Source: Spirosoma endophyticum
Lineage (GTDB): Bacteria > Bacteroidota > Bacteroidia > Cytophagales > Spirosomataceae
NCBI RefSeq assembly: GCF_900112365.1
Contig: NZ_FOLQ01000006.1
Location: forward strand, 248,001-312,000
Direction of reading: 5' to 3'
Length of the DNA stretch: 64,000 nt
Program-made: the position numbers and the translations under genes
Shown: in pieces, positions 9,363 to 18,369 of the stretch
Position numbering within the stretch: the first letter of the stretch is position 1
How the letters are laid out: the number at the start of each line of letters is the position of its first letter
Notes under the pieces: model-generated
Seen by the model: only the letters and a program-made list of their open reading frames with translations
Told to the model about the DNA's origin: nothing
The model's database searches: none

Positions 9363-9776
9363 ATGGGCGATGTAGCCGGGGAAGAAGATGTACTATGCCG
9401 CGTGCATTCTTCCTGCATTTTTGGCCATCACTTCAACAGCATCGAGTGCGATTGCCGGGAACAAATGGAAATATCTCAACAGCTCATTCAGGAAGCAGGC
9501 AAAGGCATTATTATCTGGTTAGAGCAGGAAGGTAAAGGAAATGGTCATTTTGCCCTGTTAAAAAGCGTCGACTATAAACGGAAGGGTGTAGCACAAGCCG
9601 AGGCCTACGAAGCAGTGGGCTTTAAGCGGGATGCGAGAGACTACACCCAAGCCGCCGACATCCTGAATGAAATTGGTGTTAAATCAGTACGAATGCTGAC
9701 CAATAATATCAACAAAGTGGAAACGCTTACCCAACATGGAATTAATGTGGTTGGTATTAAACCCACGAAACTGTAA
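9363..9776 (+). CDS. GTP cyclohydrolase II-like protein, N-terminally truncated, probable pseudogene
   Basis: GTP cyclohydrolase II opens GTP for riboflavin synthesis. The 137 residues readable from this ATG contain the RVHS segment, the zinc triad (Cys19, then ten residues, then CDC), a diverged catalytic motif EQEGKG in place of RQEGRG, and the TNN.NK C-terminal signature. Family members are about 170-200 residues. The missing N-terminus is present upstream in frame but behind two TAA codons. If translated it would lack the first strand of the fold and the catalytic-motif Arg. It is either a pseudogene or a diverged paralogue; a canonical ribBA is expected elsewhere. No partner genes are adjacent. 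Confidence 0.7.
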   Translation: MGDVAGEEDVLCRVHSSCIFGHHFNSIECDCREQMEISQQLIQEAGKGIIIWLEQEGKGNGHFALLKSVDYKRKGVAQAEAYEAVGFKRDARDYTQAADILNEIGVKSVRMLTNNINKVETLTQHGINVVGIKPTKL

Positions 9777-9792
9777 TGAGCCCTTTAACCTT

Positions 9793-9813
9793 CGACAAAG
9801 TTTCAAACTTTGC
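9793..9813. repeat. Short palindrome CAAAGTTT-C-AAACTTTG
   Basis: A perfect 8-bp inverted repeat (9796-9803 with 9805-9812) around one base, 20 bases after the GTP cyclohydrolase II-like gene. Its sequence is word-repetitive (AAAGTTT/AAACTTTG), like the other intergenic palindromes in the window. It has no T run, so it is not a classical terminator. Confidence 0.5.
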
Positions 9814-9927
9814 CAAAGGTATGATTACTAGATAGCGCAAGCATTTTCAGGGTATATAGCACCTCATTTCTCTAAATTTTAACTTATTTTTAGCTGGATT
9901 TTCCCAATTCCCAATTAAACTCTTTCC

Positions 9928-11358
9928 ATGAACGACAACAAACAGGCGGGTTCGTCGGAGAACAACGCAACAAATTCCCGACGGACGTTTCTGAAGACGC
10001 TTGGCATTGCTGGTACGGCCGCTGCCGCAGCGCCAGCGGCACTTGCCGAAACCAGTTCTCCCCTACCCCAATACCTGAATCTGGTTAAAAGCCACAGCAG
10101 CACTGCGGCCAACGATAAGGTACGTATCGCTCTGATCGGTACGGGCGGCATGGGTATCGGTGATACGCAAACGGCACTGATGGTCAATGGTGTCGAAATG
10201 GTAGCTGCCTGCGATTTGTATGACGGACGGCTGCGTCGGGCTAAAGAGCTTTGGGGCGATCAGCTTCCAGTTACTAAAGATTACCGGGAGATTTTGGAGC
10301 GCTCCGATGTCGATGCGATTATCAATGGTACGACCGACCATTGGCACGAAAAAATTTCGTCGGATGCGATGCACAAAGGCAAGCACGTATACTGCGAAAA
10401 GCCTATGGTTCAGAAAGTTGAAGATGGCCATACGCTTATTAAAGTAGCGAAAGAAACCGGCAAAGTTTTTCAGGTAGGTAGCCAGTTTGCCAGCTCGCTC
10501 CTGATTGCCAAAGCGCGTGAACTGTTGAAAGCCGGAGACATTGGCGAGCTTGTGTTTGCCGAAGCCATCTACGATCGCCACAGTGCGATGGGCGCCTGGC
10601 AATATTCAATTCCGCCCGATGCTTCTCCGCAAACGGTCGACTGGGATACGTATCTGGGTAGTGCGCCAAAACGCCCCTGGGACCCACTCCGCTTTTTCCG
10701 GTGGCGGAATTACCGGGACTACGGAACCGGTATCGCCGGTGATCTATACGTTCACCTGCTCACGTCGCTTCACTGCATTACCGGCTCCAAAGGGCCAACC
10801 CGTGTGTACTCAACCGGCGGCACTCGATACTGGAAAGATGGACGTGATGTTCCTGATATTCAACTGAGTATCTACGATTACCCAAAAACAGCAGAGCACC
10901 CGGAATTTAACCTGACGACTCGTTCTAACTTTGTTGATGGTGGCGGTGGCAATTATCTGGTACGGATTGTAGGTACAGAAGGTGACCTGTCGCTCGGCTT
11001 CGATAGCCTGACCGTTCACCGGAATAAATTCCCCAAGGCTCCGGGCATGTCGATTGATAACTTCCCGAAAGATCAGAAGGAATTATTCATTGCGGAATAC
11101 AACAAATTGTATCCACCACATCCCGAACTCGACGGTCCTAAGGAGTTTAAATATTCGTTTCCAAAAGAATATAAAGGCGACCGCTACGAGCACTTTGTCA
11201 ATTTCTTCAGTTCGATACGCCAGAACACCCCAAACGTAGAAGATGCTACGTTCGGTCTACGTGCCTGTGGTCCAACGCAGTGTGGGAATCTGAGCTATTT
11301 CCAGAAAAAACCATATAGCTGGGACCCAATCAATATGAAAATCATGACGACTACGTAG
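9928..11358 (+). CDS. TAT-exported Gfo/Idh/MocA-family oxidoreductase
   Basis: A 476-residue NAD(P)-dependent oxidoreductase of the Gfo/Idh/MocA family, which usually acts on sugars or inositols. A twin-arginine signal (SRRTFLKTLGIAG, about 14-26, then an Ala-rich stretch) implies export in folded form with its cofactor. The Rossmann domain shows RIALIGTGGMGIGDT (about 64-78), and the EKP motif (YCEKPM, Lys as general acid/base) lies near 158. The C-terminal alpha/beta domain ends TQCGNLSYFQKKPYSWDP. Its substrate cannot be read from context. It is monocistronic, with a terminator 22 bases after the stop. Confidence 0.92.
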   Translation: MNDNKQAGSSENNATNSRRTFLKTLGIAGTAAAAAPAALAETSSPLPQYLNLVKSHSSTAANDKVRIALIGTGGMGIGDTQTALMVNGVEMVAACDLYDGRLRRAKELWGDQLPVTKDYREILERSDVDAIINGTTDHWHEKISSDAMHKGKHVYCEKPMVQKVEDGHTLIKVAKETGKVFQVGSQFASSLLIAKARELLKAGDIGELVFAEAIYDRHSAMGAWQYSIPPDASPQTVDWDTYLGSAPKRPWDPLRFFRWRNYRDYGTGIAGDLYVHLLTSLHCITGSKGPTRVYSTGGTRYWKDGRDVPDIQLSIYDYPKTAEHPEFNLTTRSNFVDGGGGNYLVRIVGTEGDLSLGFDSLTVHRNKFPKAPGMSIDNFPKDQKELFIAEYNKLYPPHPELDGPKEFKYSFPKEYKGDRYEHFVNFFSSIRQNTPNVEDATFGLRACGPTQCGNLSYFQKKPYSWDPINMKIMTTT

Positions 11359-11380
11359 CAGCAACCTTAGTAGATAGCAT

Positions 11381-11425
11381 AAAAAAAGAGAGTCAGACCA
11401 TAAATTGGTACTGGCTCTTTTTTTA
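11381..11425 (+). terminator. Rho-independent terminator after the Gfo/Idh/MocA gene
   Basis: An A7-GAGAGTCAG arm pairs imperfectly with a CTGGCTC-T8 arm, giving an A-tract/T-tract hairpin with a T run. Confidence 0.8.
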
Positions 11426-11505
11426 TTTACTACAAACTATTCAAGTTATACAATATATTTATACCGGCTAAAGCTATTATATCAGAATTAAATTTCATAT
11501 TTTCC

Positions 11506-13188
11506 ATGAAATACTATATATCTATCTTTATTACATTCCTTCTTGTGCCAGCTTTATTGATGGCGCAGCCTAAAGAGGCAAAGTCTGCAAAAAAACAGCC
11601 GGGCAAGCTCGATCAGTTAAAGCAGGAAGCCATCAAGGCAGTGGAGCAGCGGAAAGATCAGGCGCAGCAGATCAATGATATGCTGTTTAGTTTTTCGGAG
11701 CTTGGTTTCCAGGAAGAAGAGTCATTTAAATACTTGACTACGCTACTTGAGAAAGAAGGCTTCACGATCCAAAAAGGCATTGCCGGAGTGCCCACGGCCT
11801 GGATTGCTACGTGGGGGTCGGGGAAGCCCGTCATTGCTATTGGCTCCGATATAGACTGCATTCCCAAAGCCAGTCAAAAACCCGGTGTGGCCTACAAAGA
11901 CCCGATTGTAGAGGGCGCTCCGGGCCATGGTGAAGGTCACAATTCAGGTCAGGCACTTAACATCGTCGCGGCTCTGTCGGTAAAGCAGCTTATGGAGAAA
12001 AATAAGTTATCCGGTACGTTGATGCTCTGGCCGGGCGTAGCTGAGGAGCTTCTTGGCACGAAGGCATTTTACGTTCGGGATGGCTATTTTAAAGATGTAG
12101 ACGCCTGTATTTTCACACATGTAGCCGACAATCTCAGTGTTTCCTATGGCGATGCGGGCTATAACGGTATGATCTCGGCCAAGTTCTCGTTTGAAGGCCA
12201 GGCCGCTCACGCAGCGGCTGCCCCGTGGCGCGGACGTAGTGCGCTCGATGCCGTTGAGTTAATGAATGTCGGCTGGAATTACCGGCGCGAACACTTGGAA
12301 CTAACCCAACGTTCCCACTACGTTGTATCGGATGGGGGAGACCAACCGAACGTAGTACCCTCGAAAGCATCGGTTTGGTATTATTTCCGGGAACGGTCAT
12401 ATCCTAAAATCGTAAAACTCTTTGAAACCGGCATTAAGGTAGCCGAAGGGGCTGCCTTAATGACCGATACGAAGTTTACTTACGAAATTCTGGGGTCGGC
12501 CTGGCCGGGGCATTTTAACAAACCGATAGCCTCGGTGATGTACGACAACATCAAACAAATTGGTTTACCAACCTGGTCAGCTGAAGATCAGATGCTGGCG
12601 AAGGCTACGCAGAAAGAACTACAATCGCCTAAACGAGAAGGGCTAGCTATAAAATTAGATACCATTGGCACCCCTGTTCCGACAGCTCCCACGGTTATGA
12701 TGGGTGGGCAATCCATGGTGCCACTGACCGGCGGCTCCGATGATATATCCGACATATCGTGGGTCGTGCCAACGGTTGTGCTGCTTTATCCCTCAAACAT
12801 TCCTGGCTTGCCGGGTCACCATTGGTCGGACGCGATTTCGATGGCCACGCCCATTGCTCACAAAGGTGTTGTGGCGGGTGCAAAAGTCGAAGCCATGACG
12901 TTGCTGGACATGCTGTTGAAACCCGAAATAATTCAGGAAGCAAAGGCGTATTTTAACGACGAGCAAACGAAAGACACGAAATACACCCCCTTGATTTCGA
13001 AGAAAGAACTTCCGGCAGTCTACCTGAACAAGAAGATAATGGCCGAATTCAAGCCCAGGCTGGAGAAGTTTTACTATGATCCAACGAAGTACAAGACGTA
13101 CTTGGAACAACTCGGCATTAAATACCCAACGCTACGTGACGACCAACGGGCTGAGTTGACAAAACAGGCCGGGACGAAGGGGAAATAA
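11506..13188 (+). CDS. Secreted M20 amidohydrolase (AbgB-like)
   Basis: A 560-residue zinc-dependent M20 peptidase/amidohydrolase with a Sec signal peptide (about 1-20, LLMAQ). The catalytic domain shows AIGSDIDCIP (metal Asp) and a His-rich GHGEGHN segment (about 138-145) where one expects Cys/His metal ligands. The dimerisation domain carries the AHAAAAPWRGRSALDAVEL motif, and a C-terminal GGSDDISDISW segment follows. This is close to the AbgB (p-aminobenzoyl-glutamate hydrolase subunit) branch, but the true substrate is unknown. The leader is very AT-rich. It converges with the MG2/plug gene only 35 bases away, with no obvious terminator between them. Confidence 0.9.
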   Translation: MKYYISIFITFLLVPALLMAQPKEAKSAKKQPGKLDQLKQEAIKAVEQRKDQAQQINDMLFSFSELGFQEEESFKYLTTLLEKEGFTIQKGIAGVPTAWIATWGSGKPVIAIGSDIDCIPKASQKPGVAYKDPIVEGAPGHGEGHNSGQALNIVAALSVKQLMEKNKLSGTLMLWPGVAEELLGTKAFYVRDGYFKDVDACIFTHVADNLSVSYGDAGYNGMISAKFSFEGQAAHAAAAPWRGRSALDAVELMNVGWNYRREHLELTQRSHYVVSDGGDQPNVVPSKASVWYYFRERSYPKIVKLFETGIKVAEGAALMTDTKFTYEILGSAWPGHFNKPIASVMYDNIKQIGLPTWSAEDQMLAKATQKELQSPKREGLAIKLDTIGTPVPTAPTVMMGGQSMVPLTGGSDDISDISWVVPTVVLLYPSNIPGLPGHHWSDAISMATPIAHKGVVAGAKVEAMTLLDMLLKPEIIQEAKAYFNDEQTKDTKYTPLISKKELPAVYLNKKIMAEFKPRLEKFYYDPTKYKTYLEQLGIKYPTLRDDQRAELTKQAGTKGK

Positions 13189-13223
13189 TCTTATCACTGG
13201 GTTAAAACCTACTGATGAGATTA

Positions 13224-15698
13224 CTATTCTACCCGCACTATTCCCCGTCCTACGCCGGGCATGCCGCCCGTGGTTGCGCCTTCGGCCCGCAGTCGCAGGG
13301 TAGTTTTGGCATCGGACGTAAAAAAGGATACCGTTGCCTGCCCATCGGCACTGGTCTGAATCATAGGTGCCCAAAACAACGTAGTGCGGAAGTCAGGTCG
13401 CACATGCTCTGGCTTTTTGACATCATAGCGTGGTGCATAAAATTCACGTACTGGAGCATAGCCCGGTAGTTTAGCCACCAACGTACCGGGGGCAACTTCT
13501 TTTGTGAAATCATAGTTAGCTCCTCCCCGTTTGGTCAGGATTGAAATAACCCCGCCACTCCCTCGTGAGCCATAAATAGCGGCAGATGCGCCTTTTAGTA
13601 CATCGACCCGATCAACGTCCTGTACCGAAATTCCCATGATTGCCTGCAAGTCCATAGGCATGCCATCCAGCAGAAACAGGGGAGCAACAGGCCCACTGAA
13701 ATTGGCAGCACCACGTATCTGCACCTGTGCATTAAAGCCTGAACCTGTCACCTGAACACCAGCGATACGTCCCTGAATCACGTCCAGAATCGTTTGCCGA
13801 CCGGATGTATTCATTTGGTCAAACTTAACCGATGCATCGGGAGTACCATAAATAGTTCGCGAGTCAGGCTCCTTATATTTTTTAGCCTTCACCGTTACCG
13901 ATTGGAGTAATACCTCGCCGTTACGCCGAATCTGGCGTTCAATTTCCTGATATTCCTTTGCCCGTTTCATGAACTCCGCCAGCTCATCCCGGCGAAATTC
14001 GAGCGGATTATAAGGTACGCGAGCGATTGTCACGGTTGGCATAAGTAGCTGATCGAGGGTTATAACCAGGTTACGGTTGGCACTCCCCTTTATGCCATTG
14101 ATCAGTAAGGACGTTGTATCGGTAAAATCAAGATCATAGGCGCCATAATAGCCCGCTTCATCCGTTTGTCCCGATAGAAAACTTCTCGTACTGTCGCGGT
14201 TGAGTATCATGAATGTCAAGTTCACTTTGCCACCAATATCTTTCTGATTCGGACGTACAACCCGTCCTGTCAGCGACAGTCCCCGTTCAATTGGGTATTT
14301 GATGGGTGGAATCGTTCCGGACAGTACGTCGGTCCAGGCAAATCGTCGCCAGCCCTGCGTCATCAGCAACAGGTCAAGTTGCGTCAAGCGATCTTTATAA
14401 ACTGGATTAAAGTAATGATCTGGCTGCTCAATCGCACCCGTTAAATCGGAAGCCAGTAACAGGTGCGATACAATGGTTGCTCCGTTGGAATCAGCTTCGG
14501 GAGCGAGCCGGTCATCTACTGCAGAAAGCGAAAGATTAGCCGCAACGGGTTTACCACTGGCATCGGTTGTCTTAATTGTCAGGTCAACCTGTTCCCGATT
14601 TTTGTAGCTCGTTTTGCTGGTCATTAGGCCAATGTTGATCTGCTCGCTTTTATTAATAAACACAAGTCGCTCGCCAACAGGAACATGCGTCTCATCAAAT
14701 AAAGTAAGTTGCGCGATACCTTCGGGAAATTGCGCTCTGGGTAATTGGATTAAGGATGCCTTTTTAGACAAGGGAATAATAGCCACCTGCACAATCTGGC
14801 CGCGCGTCTGGGCTACCAGCGTCATTTTAGCGGTTGTATCGGCATTGGTTTTGTTATGGCGCAGATACACCTTGATATTGTCCTTGTGACTCAGGTTATC
14901 TACCTGCATCACTACGCCCTGCGCCTTCAGGGGTGGTAACGGATAGTTGCTCCGGGTACCATCATTAAACTGGACAAACGCCGTATAGGATTGTCCCGCT
15001 TCGGGCTTGAATGTAAGATAACCCATACCCAGGAACGTACTGGAAAACCCAATAACCGTATCTTTTTTTGCATCCAGGATAAACCCTTCTACAGCTACGC
15101 TCCGCCCCGACGAATTGACGGCCTTAAAGGCAACGCGATTCTCAATTCCGGCGATCAATTGTCCACCTTCCGGCAAAAACTGCACATCAGGTTGACCATT
15201 CTGTTGGAGTGTAGTACTACCGGCAGCACTTTTCTCATCCGAAGGCAAAATAGTTAGCGTTTTAGAGAAGAAATAAGCATCAGGGTAATTGCGCATGAAG
15301 TTCGTATATGCTCGAAGCTGATACGTTCCGGCGGGTAATGAATCGGGCAAAAAGAGCTGGCCGGGCGCATAACTCATTGTTGCCCGGAGTTGCTCTCGTA
15401 ATCGCACTCGTTTGGCAACCGGATCTACTAAATCTATGTACAACACTCGGCTTACTGTATCGGCTTCATGGGTAAACCCGTTTAAAATATAGCCTTTCAA
15501 CCAGACCGTTTCACCAATCAGATACGCATCACGGTCCGTATGCACGTACACTTTTTCGGTAGGTCGTTCTCGATTATAAGCTCTAAACTGATCGACCAAC
15601 CGTTTAATAAAATCGTCTTCATGGCCACGAAATGCAATCAATGACGCAGCGATAAGAACGATAAATGTCCATAAGTAATGGGAAAAAGTAGCCCGCAT
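13224..15698 (-). CDS. MG2-domain protein with TonB-receptor plug domain, no beta-barrel
   Basis: An 824-residue exported protein with an N-terminal hydrophobic segment (about 8-24). An alpha-2-macroglobulin MG2-like domain follows (about 45-150; VYVHTDRDAYLIGETVWLKG), then further Ig-like or macroglobulin domains. Near 615-720 lies a TonB-receptor plug segment (VTVKAKKYKEPDSRTIYG, QIRGAANFSGPVAPLFLLDG, DVLKGASAAIYGSRGSGGVI). There is no room for a 22-strand barrel: only about 90 residues follow. Such hybrids are widespread in Bacteroidetes and of unknown function, possibly contributing a plug or adaptor at the outer membrane. Divergent from the next gene. Confidence 0.8.
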   Translation of the reverse strand: MRATFSHYLWTFIVLIAASLIAFRGHEDDFIKRLVDQFRAYNRERPTEKVYVHTDRDAYLIGETVWLKGYILNGFTHEADTVSRVLYIDLVDPVAKRVRLREQLRATMSYAPGQLFLPDSLPAGTYQLRAYTNFMRNYPDAYFFSKTLTILPSDEKSAAGSTTLQQNGQPDVQFLPEGGQLIAGIENRVAFKAVNSSGRSVAVEGFILDAKKDTVIGFSSTFLGMGYLTFKPEAGQSYTAFVQFNDGTRSNYPLPPLKAQGVVMQVDNLSHKDNIKVYLRHNKTNADTTAKMTLVAQTRGQIVQVAIIPLSKKASLIQLPRAQFPEGIAQLTLFDETHVPVGERLVFINKSEQINIGLMTSKTSYKNREQVDLTIKTTDASGKPVAANLSLSAVDDRLAPEADSNGATIVSHLLLASDLTGAIEQPDHYFNPVYKDRLTQLDLLLMTQGWRRFAWTDVLSGTIPPIKYPIERGLSLTGRVVRPNQKDIGGKVNLTFMILNRDSTRSFLSGQTDEAGYYGAYDLDFTDTTSLLINGIKGSANRNLVITLDQLLMPTVTIARVPYNPLEFRRDELAEFMKRAKEYQEIERQIRRNGEVLLQSVTVKAKKYKEPDSRTIYGTPDASVKFDQMNTSGRQTILDVIQGRIAGVQVTGSGFNAQVQIRGAANFSGPVAPLFLLDGMPMDLQAIMGISVQDVDRVDVLKGASAAIYGSRGSGGVISILTKRGGANYDFTKEVAPGTLVAKLPGYAPVREFYAPRYDVKKPEHVRPDFRTTLFWAPMIQTSADGQATVSFFTSDAKTTLRLRAEGATTGGMPGVGRGIVRVE

Positions 15699-15770
15699 AG
15701 AATAGAATTCAAGGTTCAGTGTCTTCCTATGGTAACGAAGTGACTAATTTAGCAGAAATCCTTCTTTACC

Positions 15771-16421
15771 ATGATTACTCCCACTCATAAGACTGCGTTA
15801 GTACTCGGTGCCTCTGGCCTCATTGGCAACTTGCTTACCCATCGTCTTGTTGACTCTCCGATCTACTCCAACGTAAAAGTATTAGTTCGAAAGTCACTGA
15901 GCTGGCAGCATCCTCGTTTACAAGAAGTTCAGTTTGATTTTGATCATCCCAATGGCTTGCTCGCTCAGGCCGACGATATCTTCTGTTGCCTTGGTACAAC
16001 TATAAAGAAAGCGGGTTCAAGAGAGAATTTTCGTAAAGTTGATTACCAATACCCGATGGATATTGCGCGGCTGGGGTTGACTAACGGTGCCCAGCAATTT
16101 GCCATCGTTACGGCAATGGGTGCCAATCCAGCATCCTCTATTTTCTATAACCGAGTTAAAGGCGAAGTTGAGCGTGACTTAGCTGCATTGAACTACCCTA
16201 CGCTACTGATTTTTCGGCCTTCGCTCCTTTTTGGTGACCGTTCCGAGAATCGGTTCACCGAACGTATTGCATCCGGCGTTATGCGACTTTTTAGCCCGTT
16301 AATCCCGGCTAAATATAAAGGTATTGATGCCGATAAAGTCGCCAATGCGATACTATTAACCATGCAACAGGAGCTAACCGGCAAACACGTATTTGAGTCA
16401 GATGTATTACAGGAATTCTAG
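15771..16421 (+). CDS. NAD(P)-binding Rossmann protein (HTATIP2/atypical SDR type)
   Basis: A 216-residue single-domain protein. The N-terminal ALVLGASGLIGNLLTHRL gives the GxSGxxG dinucleotide loop. DDIFCCLGTTIKKAGS and VDYQYPMDIARLGLTNGAQQFAIVTAMGA are typical of the atypical SDR group related to TIP30/HTATIP2 and YwnB-like oxidoreductases. The YNRVKGEVER segment supplies a YxxxK-type pair, and RPSLLFGDR is the usual late motif. Its substrate is not known. It is transcribed away from the MG2/plug gene. Confidence 0.85.
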   Translation: MITPTHKTALVLGASGLIGNLLTHRLVDSPIYSNVKVLVRKSLSWQHPRLQEVQFDFDHPNGLLAQADDIFCCLGTTIKKAGSRENFRKVDYQYPMDIARLGLTNGAQQFAIVTAMGANPASSIFYNRVKGEVERDLAALNYPTLLIFRPSLLFGDRSENRFTERIASGVMRLFSPLIPAKYKGIDADKVANAILLTMQQELTGKHVFESDVLQEF

Positions 16422-16462
16422 GACTTGCAGATAACAGGAAGCCGGGGCCGTAGTCATGCTTA

Positions 16463-17686
16463 CTATAACTGCGATAAATCAGTAAGCAATAGTTTCTGGG
16501 CCATTCTATTTAATATTTGTTCCGAACCCTGCACATGAAAGGTCGTATGCCGATGCTTGCGTTTCGCACCAGGAGCCAGATTAGCCGCTGGCGACGACGA
16601 TTCCAACTCATAAAATTGACCCATCTGCGACTGGCCGGGTTTCATAGGACCGTCGTTGTACGCATTTATCACATCACCTGCATAGGGTTCTTTTTGGTGC
16701 TCCCAGGCTGAATTAACGTATTGCCGGTCGTCCGGATTAAAGTCATAGGTCACCAACGTTAACGTTTGGGTCACGGGGTCATAGCTACCAATCCAGTTTG
16801 TGACACGTGTGGGCGACACGCCTATTTTACTCCGGTACTTTGCATCAGCTTTAAATAAGGCTGCCGTTTGGCCAATCCGCAGCCGTTCGGCTGGGACTTT
16901 GCCAAAATACATATCATTGATAGGTTTTCCCTCCCCTGACCGAAAAGGAATAATGATAGTCGCTTCGGGCGACGCGTTCATCATTCCCAGAATCCACACA
17001 GATGGCATTCCTGTTTGTGTCGTCCAGGTCTGTTTCCCAAGGTTCGTAATGATATTGTCCGACTGAATACCCACTATCCTGAGCGAATCGACAGGTGTGT
17101 TTAGCTGATGACTTATTTCGGAACTGGATAAAAGTTTAATTGTCCGCTCAATACCAATATCAAACTGAGTGCCCGTATAATTTGTCAACGATACCTTACG
17201 GGCAAACGTAACGGATGTACTGGTAGTATCGGTAATCGTGAACGGTTCCGAATCGATGGCGGCAGGTGTTTGCCAATGCGCTGCATCAAAAGGATCTCCT
17301 TTTTTAAAAAATAACGCATATTGTCCACCTTCGGGTCCCAGCCAGAAGCGATCTTCTCCCCCAAATGCATTCATATGCGGGAGCGTTTTACCGGAACGTA
17401 TCAGGTCGTAGTTAATCCAACCATAGCTGGACTGCCCATCGGCGCTACTCGTCATTACCCTCCCCTGATAAGCTGGACAAATCAGCGCTCGGGCATCCCC
17501 AATCTTTAATTCAACCAAATCGGCGTGATGCTGCCGCAAAAACTGCCGATCCTGATCATACGCATTCATAGTGGTAGATTGAGATACAGAATCTTTATTA
17601 TTGGTTTTCTCGCCCTCTATTGCGGATTTCCGACTCGAACAGGAAAAGCCTAGACCAAGCATAGCAAACACAATGATTTTATGCAT
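16463..17686 (-). CDS. DUF6786-like lipoprotein
   Basis: A 407-residue predicted lipoprotein: MHKIIVFAMLGLGFSC fits a type II signal peptide with a lipobox cysteine at 16. The body reads as an all-beta protein (LIRSGKTLPHMNAFGGEDRFWLGPEGGQYALFF, then GIERTIKLLSS), similar in style to sugar-mutarotase-like or galactose-binding folds. I believe it matches DUF6786, but this is from memory. A surface or periplasmic role in carbohydrate handling is possible but unproven. No operon partner is evident. Confidence 0.65.
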   Translation of the reverse strand: MHKIIVFAMLGLGFSCSSRKSAIEGEKTNNKDSVSQSTTMNAYDQDRQFLRQHHADLVELKIGDARALICPAYQGRVMTSSADGQSSYGWINYDLIRSGKTLPHMNAFGGEDRFWLGPEGGQYALFFKKGDPFDAAHWQTPAAIDSEPFTITDTTSTSVTFARKVSLTNYTGTQFDIGIERTIKLLSSSEISHQLNTPVDSLRIVGIQSDNIITNLGKQTWTTQTGMPSVWILGMMNASPEATIIIPFRSGEGKPINDMYFGKVPAERLRIGQTAALFKADAKYRSKIGVSPTRVTNWIGSYDPVTQTLTLVTYDFNPDDRQYVNSAWEHQKEPYAGDVINAYNDGPMKPGQSQMGQFYELESSSPAANLAPGAKRKHRHTTFHVQGSEQILNRMAQKLLLTDLSQL

Positions 17687-17765
17687 ACAAATTCAAGTAA
17701 ACCCGGAAAATGACGAACTTGAACGCTCCATCTTATTTGATAGAGCCTACGTCCTCTAAATCACT

Positions 17766-18224
17766 GTGATCACTCAATCTACTTTTTCACATAGCCTTCA
17801 GATACGGCCCGCTGATACAGGAGATCTACCGACTGTCTATGATTTTTTGTGTATACTGGAAGACGAAATACTAGATCAGAGCGCTTTTAAGAGCGTTTTC
17901 CTCCATAACCTAGCCAATCCATTGATCCATTATTTAGTGGCTGAACAAGGCGGAGAGCTTGTTGGATTTGCAAGTTGTCACGTTCAGTACTTATTGCATC
18001 ACGGTGGTAAAGTCGGCGAAATTCAGGAGTTGTTTGTCCGCTCTGACGTTCGTAATCAGCGAATTGGCCACAAATTAGTAGAAGCCCTCGAAACGTTGGC
18101 TTATCGGGAAGGCTTCGTAAATCTTGAAGTAACGACCAATCAGAAACGTATTGACACTATCCGGTTTTATGAACGGGAAAATTTTAAGAGCACACACCTT
18201 AAATTAGTTAAAATGCTTCGATAG
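17766..18224 (+). CDS. GNAT-family N-acetyltransferase
   Basis: A 152-residue acetyl-CoA-dependent acyltransferase of the GNAT superfamily. It opens IRPADTGDLPTVYDFL, has the central beta4 ELVGFASCHVQYLLHHGGKVGEIQELFV, and the acetyl-CoA pyrophosphate loop RNQRIGHKLVEALE (Q/RxxGxG/A). A late NQKRIDTIRFYERENF motif is typical of the fold. The target amine is unknown. The start used is GTG at 17766, and no in-frame ATG precedes the conserved N-terminus. It converges with the atp operon across a terminator. Confidence 0.85.
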   Translation: MITQSTFSHSLQIRPADTGDLPTVYDFLCILEDEILDQSAFKSVFLHNLANPLIHYLVAEQGGELVGFASCHVQYLLHHGGKVGEIQELFVRSDVRNQRIGHKLVEALETLAYREGFVNLEVTTNQKRIDTIRFYERENFKSTHLKLVKMLR

Positions 18225-18302
18225 TACGTTGCCAGCCGTTGATAATCCAGTACCAGCGAAATGATCTTTCAGAAGGTAGCCTGATTTACCTATAAAAATA
18301 TA

Positions 18303-18340
18303 GCCTAAAAAAATAGGCCGCTCTAAAAAAAAGCGGCCCA
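18303..18340 (-). terminator. Terminator at the end of the atp operon
   Basis: GGCCGCT (18316-18322) pairs with AGCGGCC (18332-18338). Read leftward, the stem is followed by CTA and a run of seven T. It lies about 30 bases beyond the atpH stop. Confidence 0.8.
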
Positions 18341-18369
18341 TTCGGTCAAGTACTATCTATCCAAAGTTT

